DNA of 64,000 bases, taken from Adiantum capillus-veneris (lineage: Eukaryota; Streptophyta; Polypodiopsida; Polypodiales; Pteridaceae). The translations under genes and the position numbers were made by a program. A model generated the notes under the pieces. The model had not been told where the DNA came from. It was given only the letters and a program-made list of their open reading frames with translations, and made no database searches. The stretch is from contig CM043942.1 of assembly GCA_014529385.2 (NCBI GenBank), positions 379,001 to 443,000 of the forward strand, read 5' to 3'. The first letter of the stretch is position 1. The number at the start of each line of letters is the position of its first letter. Below are positions 1-10,559 of the stretch, one piece after another.

Positions 1-622
1 ATACATCCCAAATAGGTCGGGTACTTTTCACAAGATTACTTATTAGTTTAGATTATGTCTCATATCATATTTATGGTTTATGGATGGCGGCCGTGACTCT
101 TAAACATGGGAAAAAAGGCATTGTTTATGGATTCTAAATAAGTCAATGGCATTTCATCTCTATGTTAGGAAATATTTTCATTGGAATCCTTGATTTATCG
201 ACCTGGCTTGTGGTGTATGACCCTTATAACCACAAAAACGATGGATAGAGGACTTCCTCTCTTTTGTTGCTTGTATCTCTACTTTGTGGAAATGGAGTAG
301 GGTGTCGTCAATGAAAAAGGAGAAGAAAGGAAGGCCGTCTATCAAGTCGCCCGAAACTTCTTGGTGTTTGGGACCTCACAGAATATTTATCCTGTATAAA
401 GAAATTTTGTACAACCTTTACATCACCTACTGTCCCCTGTACACTTGAACATGCTGCATACAATTCACCTGATAGATTGTTTGTCACTTTCACAATCCAA
501 CCATGTTCTGTGTCCATTGGCCTTTTATATTTGTTGTAAAGACATTTTGACATTATGTTTATTTTAGACGCATAGTCAATTAAGGCAACAAATGGTTCTT
601 CAAAATCACCTACCTTGACCAA
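1..622 (-). pseudogene. F2 gypsy retroelement: protease-region remnant
   Basis: Minus-strand remnant of a retroviral-type aspartic protease, part of the F2 Ty3/gypsy locus that runs off the left edge. The readable part (622 to about 350) has the protease-like core ALIDYASKINIMSK, in which the usual D-S/T-G triad reads D-Y-A, so the catalytic motif is damaged. Downstream residues (DTEHGWIVKV, then GTVGDVKVVQNFFIQD) fit the strand order seen in the family. The frame breaks near 350 and the rest of the 5-prime window edge carries no readable protein. It follows the gag remnant at 0.6-2.3 kb in the correct minus-strand order. The related protease at 27431-27649 supports the call. Confidence 0.6.
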
Positions 623-2340
623 TTTCTTTGTAGTATCTCGTGCTCAGTGGCTTCAAATAGTGGATCCTAGGAATGCTTTGAGCTTCCTCCCCATCATCGT
701 CAAATTTCACTTGCCTTACATTCCAAGGAGATTGATAACATCCCACCATAGATTCATCACCTTCTTTAGTTTGCACCTATACTCCTTGTGTCTTTACAAC
801 ATCACCTTCAGTTTGTGGGCGAATAGTCTCTCCACCTGTTTGTCCCTTTCTCTTGATGATATTGATAATATCTACATGGAATTATCACTTGGCTATGCCA
901 AGAACCTCACCCAAGTGAACCTTGCTGTTTAAAATCCTTTCTTCTAGCACTTTTTGCAAATCTCTAGCAAGCTCAATGTCAGATTGTAGTTTGTATGTTG
1001 GTCTTTTTGGCTTACCTTTTGTTGACTCCTTCTTCTTCCCAATTGTAGACTCCTCCATGGTCACTTCTAGTGAAGATGGCTCTTGTGTTGGTGGTGCTCG
1101 CGGAGGTGTTTCCTCGTTCCTTCCTCTAGTTTTGGAAGCTCTTTTTGAAAAACCTTCATCACCATTTTCACTCCTTTACTTTTCCTCTACAATGGCTTCA
1201 TGATTTTGGCATTTTTCAATGTAGGCATGTATAGAAATTGAGTCTAATGGATCACTCCATCTTGTTTCTAGACATGTGTAATCACCTGCTTCATGAAGAA
1301 TCTCTTTTGTAAGTTTTCCTTTGTAGGCTAATTCCATGACATTTGGCCAAATTCTACCATGGCAATCATTCGCATATTCCTCAATAAGGTTCTCAATTTT
1401 CAGTCCATAAGTAGCTACCTCAATTGAAGAGGTGGCATGGTTAGTTTCCATTTCCTCAACTAAGGTTTGCATACCCCCTTTCCCAAAGTTAGTTCTTAAA
1501 GGTAGACATATCTCCCTTGAGTGGATCTTACCATCCTTAAAGAACACAACATCTTTCATTAAAGCATCATCAAAACTATCACAATCCCTTCTTACATGTC
1601 AATGCTATCACAACATATACATCTACGAACAAACCCTTCTTTTTTTAGTTGTCTTTGCCTTGAAGACGTTGTTGAAATGTGTCCTTTTTCCTCAAGCTTT
1701 GCAAGTTTTAGCTTCAATTCATGTATGCCTTTCACAATCTCATCTAGCACAAATTCGCCAACCTTTGGATCTATAGTAAAAGCTTTTACCATCTTTTCAA
1801 GAGCCAAGGAAGTTGGCGTAAAAGTATTGATTACCATCTTATCTCTTCTTCTTTGCCGCTTTGCTAGTAGTGATATTGCATCTTCAAAATCATTCCAATT
1901 AGTCTTTATTCCTTTCTCAACATGTTTGTCTTCAAGTAGAAGCTCCAAGTTTACTTGAAGCTCTTTTCCTACTGCTTGTAAGAGAATCTCTGTCTTCTCC
2001 GACTGCAATGTGGCCTTTTTTGTTCTTGTTAGTTGAGAATAACTTCGCTCAAATTCCCTGAGCAACTCTGATGGAGAAGTCCCTCCTTTGTCTTAAATAA
2101 TCATTCCAAAAATGTTCTTTTTGTCACTCTCTCTAAATCTTCCATGAAATACTCCTTCTTTAAGGCTAATTTTAATGTTCCCCAACTTGCTGCATGCCCT
2201 TCCCTAACTTCCGTTACATGCTCTCTAATTTTTGGATCTACAACCATCTCAAATATTTGAATCATCATCTCATCTTTTGGTACTTGATGTAGTTCCATTT
2301 CCTTCACATATACACTAAGGTAGTTTGTCATATCTTTCCC
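623..2340 (-). pseudogene. F2 gypsy retroelement: gag remnant
   Basis: Broken minus-strand gag of the F2 element, read in pieces: 2331-2101 (capsid-like; KEMELHQVPKDEM, then a helix-rich stretch ending RVTKRTFLE), 2065-1592 (acidic/basic coiled region ending in a Cys-rich CICC motif that may be a decayed zinc knuckle), and 1559-1176 (ends KCQNHEAIVEEK). 1175-623 links gag to protease and has no long frame. Gag would coat the element RNA in the cytoplasm. A parallel copy with the same order lies at 22010-23880, and the two can be aligned along their length. Frameshifts and stops make it non-functional. The gag assignment rests on position (between LTR and protease) and on the capsid-like segment, not on a firm domain match. 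Confidence 0.55.
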
Positions 2341-2557
2341 ATCAAACTAGTCCATTTTGTTGACAACGCCTTGAATAGCTTTGGTTGTTGAGACCTCCCG
2401 TCTTTCTATAGCATGTTGATGTTGCATGAATGAGGAAAATGATTGAAACATTTGCATTGTAGCCGGATCAAATTGAAAACTAGGCTACTCTTTGTAATCA
2501 CATATTACTCCCACAAACTCTCACCCTGGGAGTTTCACATCGGGTTCACCAAAAATA

Positions 2558-3862
2558 TGTTGAGAAATTTGCGGCCTTGCTAGGAAAGCACTAGGCCTCC
2601 TCCTATGAGAATTTGTGAGGTAGCTCCAAAGCTATATGAAGGAGTTAAGCCATAGATGCCATGAAGCCTAGATTTTGGTACAGAGTGCAATCAAAGAAAC
2701 CCCTTTCTATCTTTCTCTCTCTCTTGCATACATACACACACACACACACACACAAAGAACACGAAAGAGAAATTCAAAACAACACAAAGATGAAAACATC
2801 AAGGCTATGATCGTATCTTATCATAGGTAGGATGCAACGGTTAATAGATGAGTTAATGGCATTCTACCTTAGCTGATCAAACTAGCTACGAATTGTTCTT
2901 TCGAAGGTTGCCTAGTCTTCCTCAAGGAGCAAGTGTAGGTGTAGGCTTATGTTTATGGCTAATTACAATTAGGCATTAATCCTCTCCTCTCTAATGAATT
3001 CTACACATATCCCTTTTAAGGAAGAAGAGGCCCCCTTTTATAGGTGGAGGGAACCCTCACTAGTTACACAAGAAAGAGAACAGCCAGTGTGAATAGGAAC
3101 TGGTAAAGTTTGATATGAGTTGTCCATGCATGATGTGGGCAGATTGGGGTCCACCATTTTGATCATATCTCATCAACCTTGACTTCAAATAAAAAAGTAA
3201 AAATATGGACAAAAAATTCAGCTTGAAATCTACGACTCCCATTTTATATACTTTTTCCAATTTGAATTGGAACCATGTGTTAAAAAATCATCAAAATAGG
3301 GTACCTTTTTGGCAGCCAAAGTCTTCTTGTGGTCCCCTTAGCTTAGACTTCCATTTGATTCCAAGGGACACATCATACAATATGAAAGCATGAAAGTGAT
3401 CCTTGACAAAGTTTATATGTATCTTTGTAATGATTCATTAAAATAGGTGCATCTTTGAAAATCATGCAAGCTACTGTCCCACTAGGATTTGACTCCTTCC
3501 TAGTAACTCCAAAAAAGAAATATAGGAAAAATATGAAAAAGGTATAGAATATATCTATATTAAAAGTTACCCTAGATATAGGATCTATCTAGGATGTGAG
3601 ATGATAATGAGATAGTAGAAAAGAAAGAACCAATGATTTTTGTCCCAACTTAAAGAGCTGGAGCTATTGATGCTTTTTCCAATAGCACTTTCGACCGTTA
3701 AAGTAAGCATATGTTACCCCTTGACATAAATACTAGGATGAGATAGAAAGATGATTATTTTACTTAGATATGCATATGTACATTATGGGAAAATACTTAT
3801 GCATCTAGAAAAGCATAAATAAATATCTTAGTATGTATTCCCACTATGTACGTGCCACAACA
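2558..3862 (-). repeat. F2 LTR (copy I), shared between two F2 bodies
   Basis: Long terminal repeat of the F2 family, minus orientation, with TGTTG...CAACA ends. A TATA-like box (CTATAAAAGG on the minus strand) lies near 3030-3045. The tract is repeated at 19097-21207 and 23916-25284, and the ends were placed where the three copies stop matching. Immediately inside its 3-prime end (2541-2556) is a candidate primer-binding sequence starting TGGTGAACCC; I do not know the matching tRNA. An AC microsatellite sits at about 2731-2752. The LTR lies between an RNase H gene (right) and a gag gene (left) on the same strand, so it is the 3-prime LTR of one F2 body and the 5-prime LTR of another. Confidence 0.75.
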
Positions 3863-5799
3863 CGACACCGCTGTGGTGCACCTCCTAAACACTTCAATTG
3901 CTTCCATAGCCGTAGGCCTTCTTCCTAATCCTTTTATAATCTTGGTCATTCCATCCTTCATGCCTCATTACAGTACATAGGTAGCATCCAATCAAAAGCT
4001 ACTATCCCTGATACTATTCTTCAAAGAACACCTCAAAAACATGTGCAATATTACCACAATTTACATGTAGACAAGAAAATGTATAGAACTACAAACCAAC
4101 ACCATCACTCATGGTAAGCATATCTTCTTCATCTTCAAATCTAGCTAGTGATAACATATCTACAACAAGATTATCTCTAAAATTCAGGGTTAAGAGATTT
4201 AGTGGAAGCTATCCATTGCAACATGGCAATATCCGGTATAGAGCAGTTTGCAATCATCCCTATCAATGGCACGCAATCTGTCTCTACCACGATTGAAGCT
4301 CCAAGAAATAATTGTTTGTCAAACCTTAGAGCAGTAGCAGCATCCCAAAGTTTTCTCTTAACCTTTGGGTAGCATCGTTGACGAGCATTGAGCACCTTCG
4401 CTCCAAATCTAACCGCATACATATGCCCTTCACCATCATCCTGACCTATAGCCCACCCAATACCTATCGGGCTAGTATCAATTGTCAAAATCACTAGCCT
4501 TCCACATTTGTAATCCACTTTACTCAAGGTTGGAGCCTCAAGAAGCATCTTCAACAATTGATAAAGTACTTGGAACCAATGATCTTTAGTAACTGAAGAG
4601 CATGTTTTCTTCATGTTTTGGATAGCTTCAACTTTAGTTGGACTTGGGATTCCCCCCTCCAGATTGCACATATGTCCCACAATTAAAACCTGTTTAGCAC
4701 CAAAAGTTGATTTTTGCCCTAAAAGTGTTAGGTTAAATTCTTCAAGCCTAGATAAAATAGCATCATAATCAACAATATGTTGAGCAACAAATTGGCGGCA
4801 TTCCCTCTGATCTTTTGCCTCATCTTTGGATCCTTATTTACATCCTTTAATCAGTAAATCCATAATGAAAGGCATAGTAACATGAAGGATAAAGTCCATT
4901 AATACCTTATTCATGTCGTTCATCATCGATCTAAGCTACATAATTAGTAGCACCCTGTGATAGAGTGGACATCCTTACCAAACCAAAAGGTATACTCCTC
5001 ATATTAAGATCCCTCCTCTCCATAGCTAATTGAAATTGATCGTATCCAAAGTAAATATCACCCATAGAATAAATGGATCTATCTAGAAAGGCTTCAAAAA
5101 TTTCTTGCACAATTGGGCTAGTACCCACATTGTGGATTGTTAACTTGTTAACCGGTTGCATATCCTATATGAACCTTAAAATTCCATTCTTCTTCGGCAC
5201 AAGGAACCACTGATTGGAGTAGGGTGCACATGATGTTTCTAAAATACCCATTTGCATCTTTTCATTAAGGAAGTCAATAAGCTTTGGCAAGTGAGCCTTA
5301 GAAACTGGAATCGGACGTAAGCTCCATGGCATTTGCAAAACAGTGGATATAACCATAGGTGAAATCACACATGAATCCAGACACCCAATCTCACCTAGCT
5401 CAAAAGAAAAAGCTTTACCATGTTTTTTGAGTATACCTTGAAAGCATTTGATCTCTTCTTCATTGAGAAAACCAACTTCTCCAATCTTTAGTTGCTGTAG
5501 TGTCTCTTTAGTAGAGTTGTGTCCAATATTCTTCCGATCTCTGAGCATACGTTATCGAGAAGCTTCTTTGATTACCCCATCACTTTCTTATGGTAGAGTA
5601 TAGACATTGGCCTCACTTTCTTTGCAATTGTCTTGTACTTGGTTTCTACCTGAGCTTCAGCTGCTTCATCCAAATTTTTATGCATAAGTGTCTCTTATAT
5701 GCTCAACTCTTCATACATGTCCACTAAGTGCACCTCAAAAACTTTAGTTCCACTTTGTAACCTGCATTGGTAGATCTCCTCAAGTTTTGACATAGTATC
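3863..5799 (-). pseudogene. F2 gypsy retroelement: RT and RNase H remnant, no integrase
   Basis: Minus-strand pol remnant. 5548-5165 has the RT N-terminal segment (RPIPVSKAHLPKLIDFL, then SNQWFLVPKKNG). 5161-4931 has the fingers/palm segment (SIYSMGDIYFGYDQFQLAM, then VRMSTLSQGATNYVA). The catalytic F-x-D-D block is degraded, near 4860. 4680-4177 has RNase H (DTSPIGIGWAIG, then VVETDCVPLIGM). About 240 bp beyond, the sequence meets the F2 LTR with no recognisable integrase, although an integrase end of this family exists at 21.2-21.7 kb. The protease that belongs upstream is at 13745-14200, separated by the insertion of element A. Many stops and frameshifts. Confidence 0.75.
5795..5799. repeat. 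Target-site duplication of element A (left), GTATC
   Basis: The five bases GTATC directly precede the TGTAAC end of element A and recur directly after its other end at 13745-13749. Removing 5800-13749 restores a sequence matching the uninterrupted F2 paralogue near 26939-26965, which confirms this as the insertion footprint. Confidence 0.95.
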
Positions 5800-7357
5800 T
5801 GTAACATTTAATGGCCTAAAATCTTATGTGTAGCGGAATTTAGCATGAACATAGTGGGCATTTCATTAGAATAGATTCCTAATGAGAATTACAAGAGTGC
5901 TTGGGTGTAGAGAGCAACAAAAAGCATAACACCTAGTTAGATAGCATCGACAATACTTTCAAAAGAGAGAGCAATTAAGCTATTGACAACAGTTGAGGAC
6001 CGGATTTGCATGGAGCCGGTCCCCCCTCCAAAAGGCTTTGTATTATGGTTTCTCCCATCAAGAGAGACATTGTACAATACAATTCTTTGTGTTCCTTCAA
6101 GACTAGCTAGTGCAATGAAGATGGAAGCTTCATACACCAAGCAAAACACTTAATCAAACACAACTTGAATTATCCCCGTTCTCAGACCCAAGACCTCACA
6201 CACCTTCGAAGATGGTGAGAGCTAGCAGGGTATGAGAGTAGATTGAGAGGAAAAAGAAGTATCTTACGAGAAAGAAGTACATCTCCTCACATAATCACTC
6301 ATATTAGCATAGCTTAGCTTAGTAATTAGCTTGGTAGAGAAGATGAGCATGCATTGAAGCTTGGCTCTTGGTTGGATTTGCATCCACATGCCAAGAGAGT
6401 GTTGATGTAGGCTTCTATCTCACAAGCTTGGAGTAGGTGATGAGCTCTCCATTAAAGCTTGGGAGGAGATAGAGTATTTTCCCTTCACACATGGTCAAGT
6501 GTGAGAGTGTGTGTGTGAATGCCAAGCAAAAATCAGCCCCCCCTCTCTCTTGGGCGAGCCCTAGCTGCTAAATAAGTCTGGCTTTTGCCTCATTGGACCT
6601 CCCCAGGTCAAGCCAATAGGGATTAAGCAGCATAAGTGATAGCCTTTAGACATGTGTCCCCCTTTCCCCTTTTGTGAGAGCTTTAGGTAATTAAATAATT
6701 AAACTAAACTCTCATTGGACCCCTTTGCCTCCTGGCCAATAGGAATCAGGCAAGCCATGGGGCTCCTGAATGCTCATTGGACCCCTTGGGAGATTGCCCA
6801 ATAGTCTTCTAGGAGACTTAATTCTCATTGGTTTCTTTTATTAAATGTTTTTAAATTAATTAAACTAGATTTACTCTAGCTTAATTCTCATTGGTCCACT
6901 TCAAGGGTCTTCCAATAGGAATTGGGCACACCTTGTGGGCATCTGGCCTAGGGAGCTGACATGTGTCCCTCATTCCCTTTGTGTAAAGGGAGCCTGTGTG
7001 TGTGTGTGTGGCTTTCTCTCTCATCCCCTAGCTTTGGGGCTCGCCCCCTCCCATGTAGGGATGTAGAAAGACTTTTTGGGCACACACTAAGCATCCAATT
7101 TTCCCTAGGGTTGACCTTTGGACACTACCTTTGAATTTTGGAACCTTAGCATTTTGGAAGTCTTAATGGGCTGAACCTTAGGGTCTTTTTGGCCCATTGT
7201 TTCACATGGCTCTTTTGCAGATGCCCCCCCTTTGGATCCCTATTTTCCCTCCTTTGGATCCCTACTGTGGCCGGTATGCTAACTTAACCAATATTCTAGC
7301 TTTTTCTCCCTTGGCACTTCCCCACATTAAATGATCAGTTTAATATGAGAAAATCAT
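5800..7357 (-). repeat. Element A 3-prime LTR, missing its outer ~31 bp
   Basis: Nearly identical to 12155-13713. The match stops at 7357, where sequence switches directly into the end of pol. Bases corresponding to 13714-13744, the LTR start, are absent. It contains the paired CCAAT-box array described for the partner LTR (about 6590-6920) and a short GT run. Confidence 0.93.
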
Positions 7358-10300
7358 CTTGCATCCATCTAGCATCTTCAAAAGGATAATTCTTAAACTT
7401 AATAAGATATCGTCGGATAGTCTTACCGCCTCTTAATACCTTGTCTTCATGTCGGAGAATGGACTCGGGCTGCATCACCTCCTCGTGGTCCTCGATCTCC
7501 GGTGGGTCTTCAATAGTTGGTTCTTGAGGTGGCTCTCCTTTGTAAGGCTTTAAGAGGCTCACATGAAAAGCATTGTGTATGAGCCAATGATTGGGCAACT
7601 TAAGTTGATAGGCCATCTCATTGATTGGCCTAAGAATCTGGAAGGGACCATAATACCTTTTTGCTAGTTTAGCATAGTACTTTTGGTGGCCCGTAGGATT
7701 CTTGCCCGTCGTGTGCCTTAATCGAGCCTTAGGAAACTTTAACAAGACCCAATCGTTTTCTTTAAAGGCTTGGGCTCTTCTGTGCTTGTCAGCAGCAGCC
7801 TTTTGCCTTTGCTGTGAGATAGAGATAGCATCCTTAATCTTTTGGAAAGATTCTTGTAGGTCTCGGCTATACTCATCTGCAGCGAAGATCTTCCCATGTA
7901 CCTTAAGTAGCAAGGGACTTTTTGATCTTCCCTCAATTACCTCGAAAGGTGCTTTTCCTGTAGAAGTATGTACAGTGTTATTGTAAGCATACTCTACTAA
8001 GGGTAAGTACTTCTCCCATTGGGATCTTTGATCTACTTCCGTTACATAGGCTTTTAGTAGATCGAGAATAGTTAGGTTAGCTATTTCACTTTGGCCATCA
8101 GTTTGTGGGTGATAGGCCGAAGAGAAGTTTAGCCTTGTTCCTAAATTCTCAAAGAGACCCTTCCAGAAATTACTGGTCATTCTAGGATCTCTATCCGACA
8201 CTATGGACATTGGCAAGCCATGGTACTTGAAAATTTGTGAAATGAAGAGGGTTGCCATTTGATGGGCTTTGATAGTCTTTTTGACAGGTATAAAATGAGC
8301 TTGTTTACTAAACCTGTCTACTATCGTCCATATTCCCGTATTCCCATGGATAGACTTAGGCAATCCAAAGATAAAATCCATGGATATGCTCTCCCACGGT
8401 GAATTAGGGATTGGCAAGGGTTGAAGCAATCCAAGTTGCTTCCCTCTATCAAATTTTGTCTTTTGACATACCACACATTTGGAAACATACTCGTGTATGT
8501 TCACTTTTCTGGTAGGCCAATAGAAATATGTTTCAATTCCCTTTAGGGTAGACTGAATCCCTCTATGGCCTGCATATGGGGGAGCATGAGATTCATACAT
8601 TACTTTCTCACGTAGTGAGTTAGTAACGCATAGTCTATTGCCATAGAGAAGATAACCATCTTGTAAAGTAAATGGTTCTTCTTTCTTCCCTAATGCAAGG
8701 GCTGAAATCACATCTCTAAAATCGGGATCAATAGCATACTCATCTATCATTGAAGATAGATCATTGTGAGTTGCTATGGAAACCGCATTCACTCTCGGGC
8801 GTCTTGAGAGTGCATCGGCTACTTGATTATGCTTGCCAGCAATGTGAGCAATATGAAAATGAAATTGCGAAAGGAAATTTGCCCACCTCATTTGTTTGTC
8901 GGAGAGCTTGGTCTGCGTCATGAAGTACTTAAGACTTTGGTGATCCGTTCGCAGAATGAAAGGAGTCCCCAATAAATAGTGCTTCCATGAGTCTAAGGCA
9001 TGTAGAACTGCAAGGAGTTCTTTTTCGTATATGCCTAGAGCTTGCTCAACAGGGTCGAGCCTTCGACTCTCATAGCCTATGGCGTGCCCTTCTTGGAGCA
9101 GAACAGCCCCAAGGCAATCACCACAAGCATCACATTGGACCTCAAATGGTTTTGAGAGATCCGGTAGTGTAAGCACAGGTTGAGAGATAAGCTTTTCTTT
9201 AAGCTTTTCGAAAGCATTGTTCTCCTTAGCAGACCACGTATACCTAACATTTTTCTTTGTTAGGTCATGTAATGGTCCCGCAATTTGTGAGAACTTTTCT
9301 ATGAAGCGTCTATATAGTTCATGAAGATTCCTTGGTTTAGGCCATCCTTTTATTACCTCTAACTTGGATGGATCCATTTGGATTCCATCTCTAGAGATAA
9401 TGTGACCTAAATATTGAATCTCTTGCAAGAAAAATTCACTTTTCTTTCGATTAACATAAAGTTTATTCTCTCTTAAAACTTGAAATATTACCTGGAGGTG
9501 TTGCTTGTGTTCCTCCAATGAATTAGAGTAGATGATAATATCATCAAAGAACACTCCAGTGAAGGTTCGATAAGGCCTGAACAGCTTCTCCATCAAGCGG
9601 TTGAATGTGGCTGGTGCATTAGTCAAGCCAAAAGGCATGACAATGTATTCGTAAAGACCAAATGTAGTACAAAATGCGGTCTTTACAATGTCTTGATCAA
9701 CTATCCTTATTTGATGGTAGCCACTTTTTAGGTCAATCCTACTGAAGTAGGTCGATCCTTGTAGCTTATCAAATAGGTCTTCTACCCGTGGAACGGGAAA
9801 CCTATTCTTGATAGTGATCCTATTTAGTGCTCTATAGTCGACACACATACGATATGTGTCGTCTTTCTTTTGCACTAATAGCACAGGTGAGCAAAATGGA
9901 GATGAGCTAGGCCTAACCATGCCCTTCTCAACTAAGTCATGCACTTGCCGCATAATCTCCTCTTGTTGAGCTTGAGAAACTCTATAAGGAGGTTTGTTAG
10001 GCGGTGAACTTCCTGGAAGAAGTTCAATTGCATGGTCGTCATTACCTCGTTTAGGAGGTAGCTCACAAGGGATGTCGTCAATAAAGACATCTTGAAACCC
10101 CTTGAGAAAATTGGATAACTCTAATTCCTTTTGGTTGCTTTTATTTTCTTTTGCTAAAGCATTAGGTTCATTTTGAGAATCTTTAACAAAAATCATGTAC
10201 ACGGAAATAGAGCTCTTTATTGACTTGTTGAAAGCTGGTGTATGTACAATGGGGATGGTGTTACCCATCTCCCTAGCATCTATATACATGTCCTTTTCCC

Positions 10301-10559
10301 TGAACTTAAAGGAGATTCTCCTTTCAGGAAATTTAACATGGGCAGCCAGGCGGTCAAACCATGGTGCCCCTAGGATTACATCCTCATGCTTGAGAGGAGA
10401 GATAAAGAAGTCCTCTTTGTCCACATAGCCTTGGACATGAAGCCTCAATTTCCCGATTAAGGGAGTGACTGAAGCTTCTTGCCCCTTGAAGGCACTGTCT
10501 GCGGGTAGGATATCTCCCATCTCGTAGGATTGTATGCCTAGCTTGGTGGCTAACTCCAT
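7335..10559 (-). CDS. Element A pol: RT, RNase H, integrase, chromodomain
   Basis: Long open pol frame of 1074 residues; its annotated start is only the first available codon, since upstream residues (from about 10610) continue the protease. Domains by residue: protease tail 1-100; reverse transcriptase around 200-400 with RMCVDYRALN (~238) and the catalytic FFDD box (~338); RNase H ~470-590 (FEVQCDACGD to HNQVADALS); integrase with zinc-binding H-x6-H (~656) and CVVC (~695), then catalytic acidic residues in SMDF (~728), SDRDP (~786) and DGQSE (~823); a YYGPF motif (~970); and a chromo-like end (~1030-1070). Oddities: about ten residues are missing between RNLHEL and YRRFIEKF, a block present in element C, and the last codons lie inside LTR sequence because of a deletion. 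It would copy and integrate the element, with the chromodomain guiding insertion to chromatin. Confidence 0.93.
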   Translation of the reverse strand: MELATKLGIQSYEMGDILPADSAFKGQEASVTPLIGKLRLHVQGYVDKEDFFISPLKHEDVILGAPWFDRLAAHVKFPERRISFKFREKDMYIDAREMGNTIPIVHTPAFNKSIKSSISVYMIFVKDSQNEPNALAKENKSNQKELELSNFLKGFQDVFIDDIPCELPPKRGNDDHAIELLPGSSPPNKPPYRVSQAQQEEIMRQVHDLVEKGMVRPSSSPFCSPVLLVQKKDDTYRMCVDYRALNRITIKNRFPVPRVEDLFDKLQGSTYFSRIDLKSGYHQIRIVDQDIVKTAFCTTFGLYEYIVMPFGLTNAPATFNRLMEKLFRPYRTFTGVFFDDIIIYSNSLEEHKQHLQVIFQVLRENKLYVNRKKSEFFLQEIQYLGHIISRDGIQMDPSKLEVIKGWPKPRNLHELYRRFIEKFSQIAGPLHDLTKKNVRYTWSAKENNAFEKLKEKLISQPVLTLPDLSKPFEVQCDACGDCLGAVLLQEGHAIGYESRRLDPVEQALGIYEKELLAVLHALDSWKHYLLGTPFILRTDHQSLKYFMTQTKLSDKQMRWANFLSQFHFHIAHIAGKHNQVADALSRRPRVNAVSIATHNDLSSMIDEYAIDPDFRDVISALALGKKEEPFTLQDGYLLYGNRLCVTNSLREKVMYESHAPPYAGHRGIQSTLKGIETYFYWPTRKVNIHEYVSKCVVCQKTKFDRGKQLGLLQPLPIPNSPWESISMDFIFGLPKSIHGNTGIWTIVDRFSKQAHFIPVKKTIKAHQMATLFISQIFKYHGLPMSIVSDRDPRMTSNFWKGLFENLGTRLNFSSAYHPQTDGQSEIANLTILDLLKAYVTEVDQRSQWEKYLPLVEYAYNNTVHTSTGKAPFEVIEGRSKSPLLLKVHGKIFAADEYSRDLQESFQKIKDAISISQQRQKAAADKHRRAQAFKENDWVLLKFPKARLRHTTGKNPTGHQKYYAKLAKRYYGPFQILRPINEMAYQLKLPNHWLIHNAFHVSLLKPYKGEPPQEPTIEDPPEIEDHEEVMQPESILRHEDKVLRGGKTIRRYLIKFKNYPFEDARWMQDDFLILN

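Noticed and set aside
7702-10428. Frames on the strand opposite to element A pol (7702-7986, 8987-9172, 10195-10428) and their equivalents opposite C
   Set aside because: They lie antisense to a clear pol gene, share no motif with known proteins, and recur only because pol itself is duplicated.
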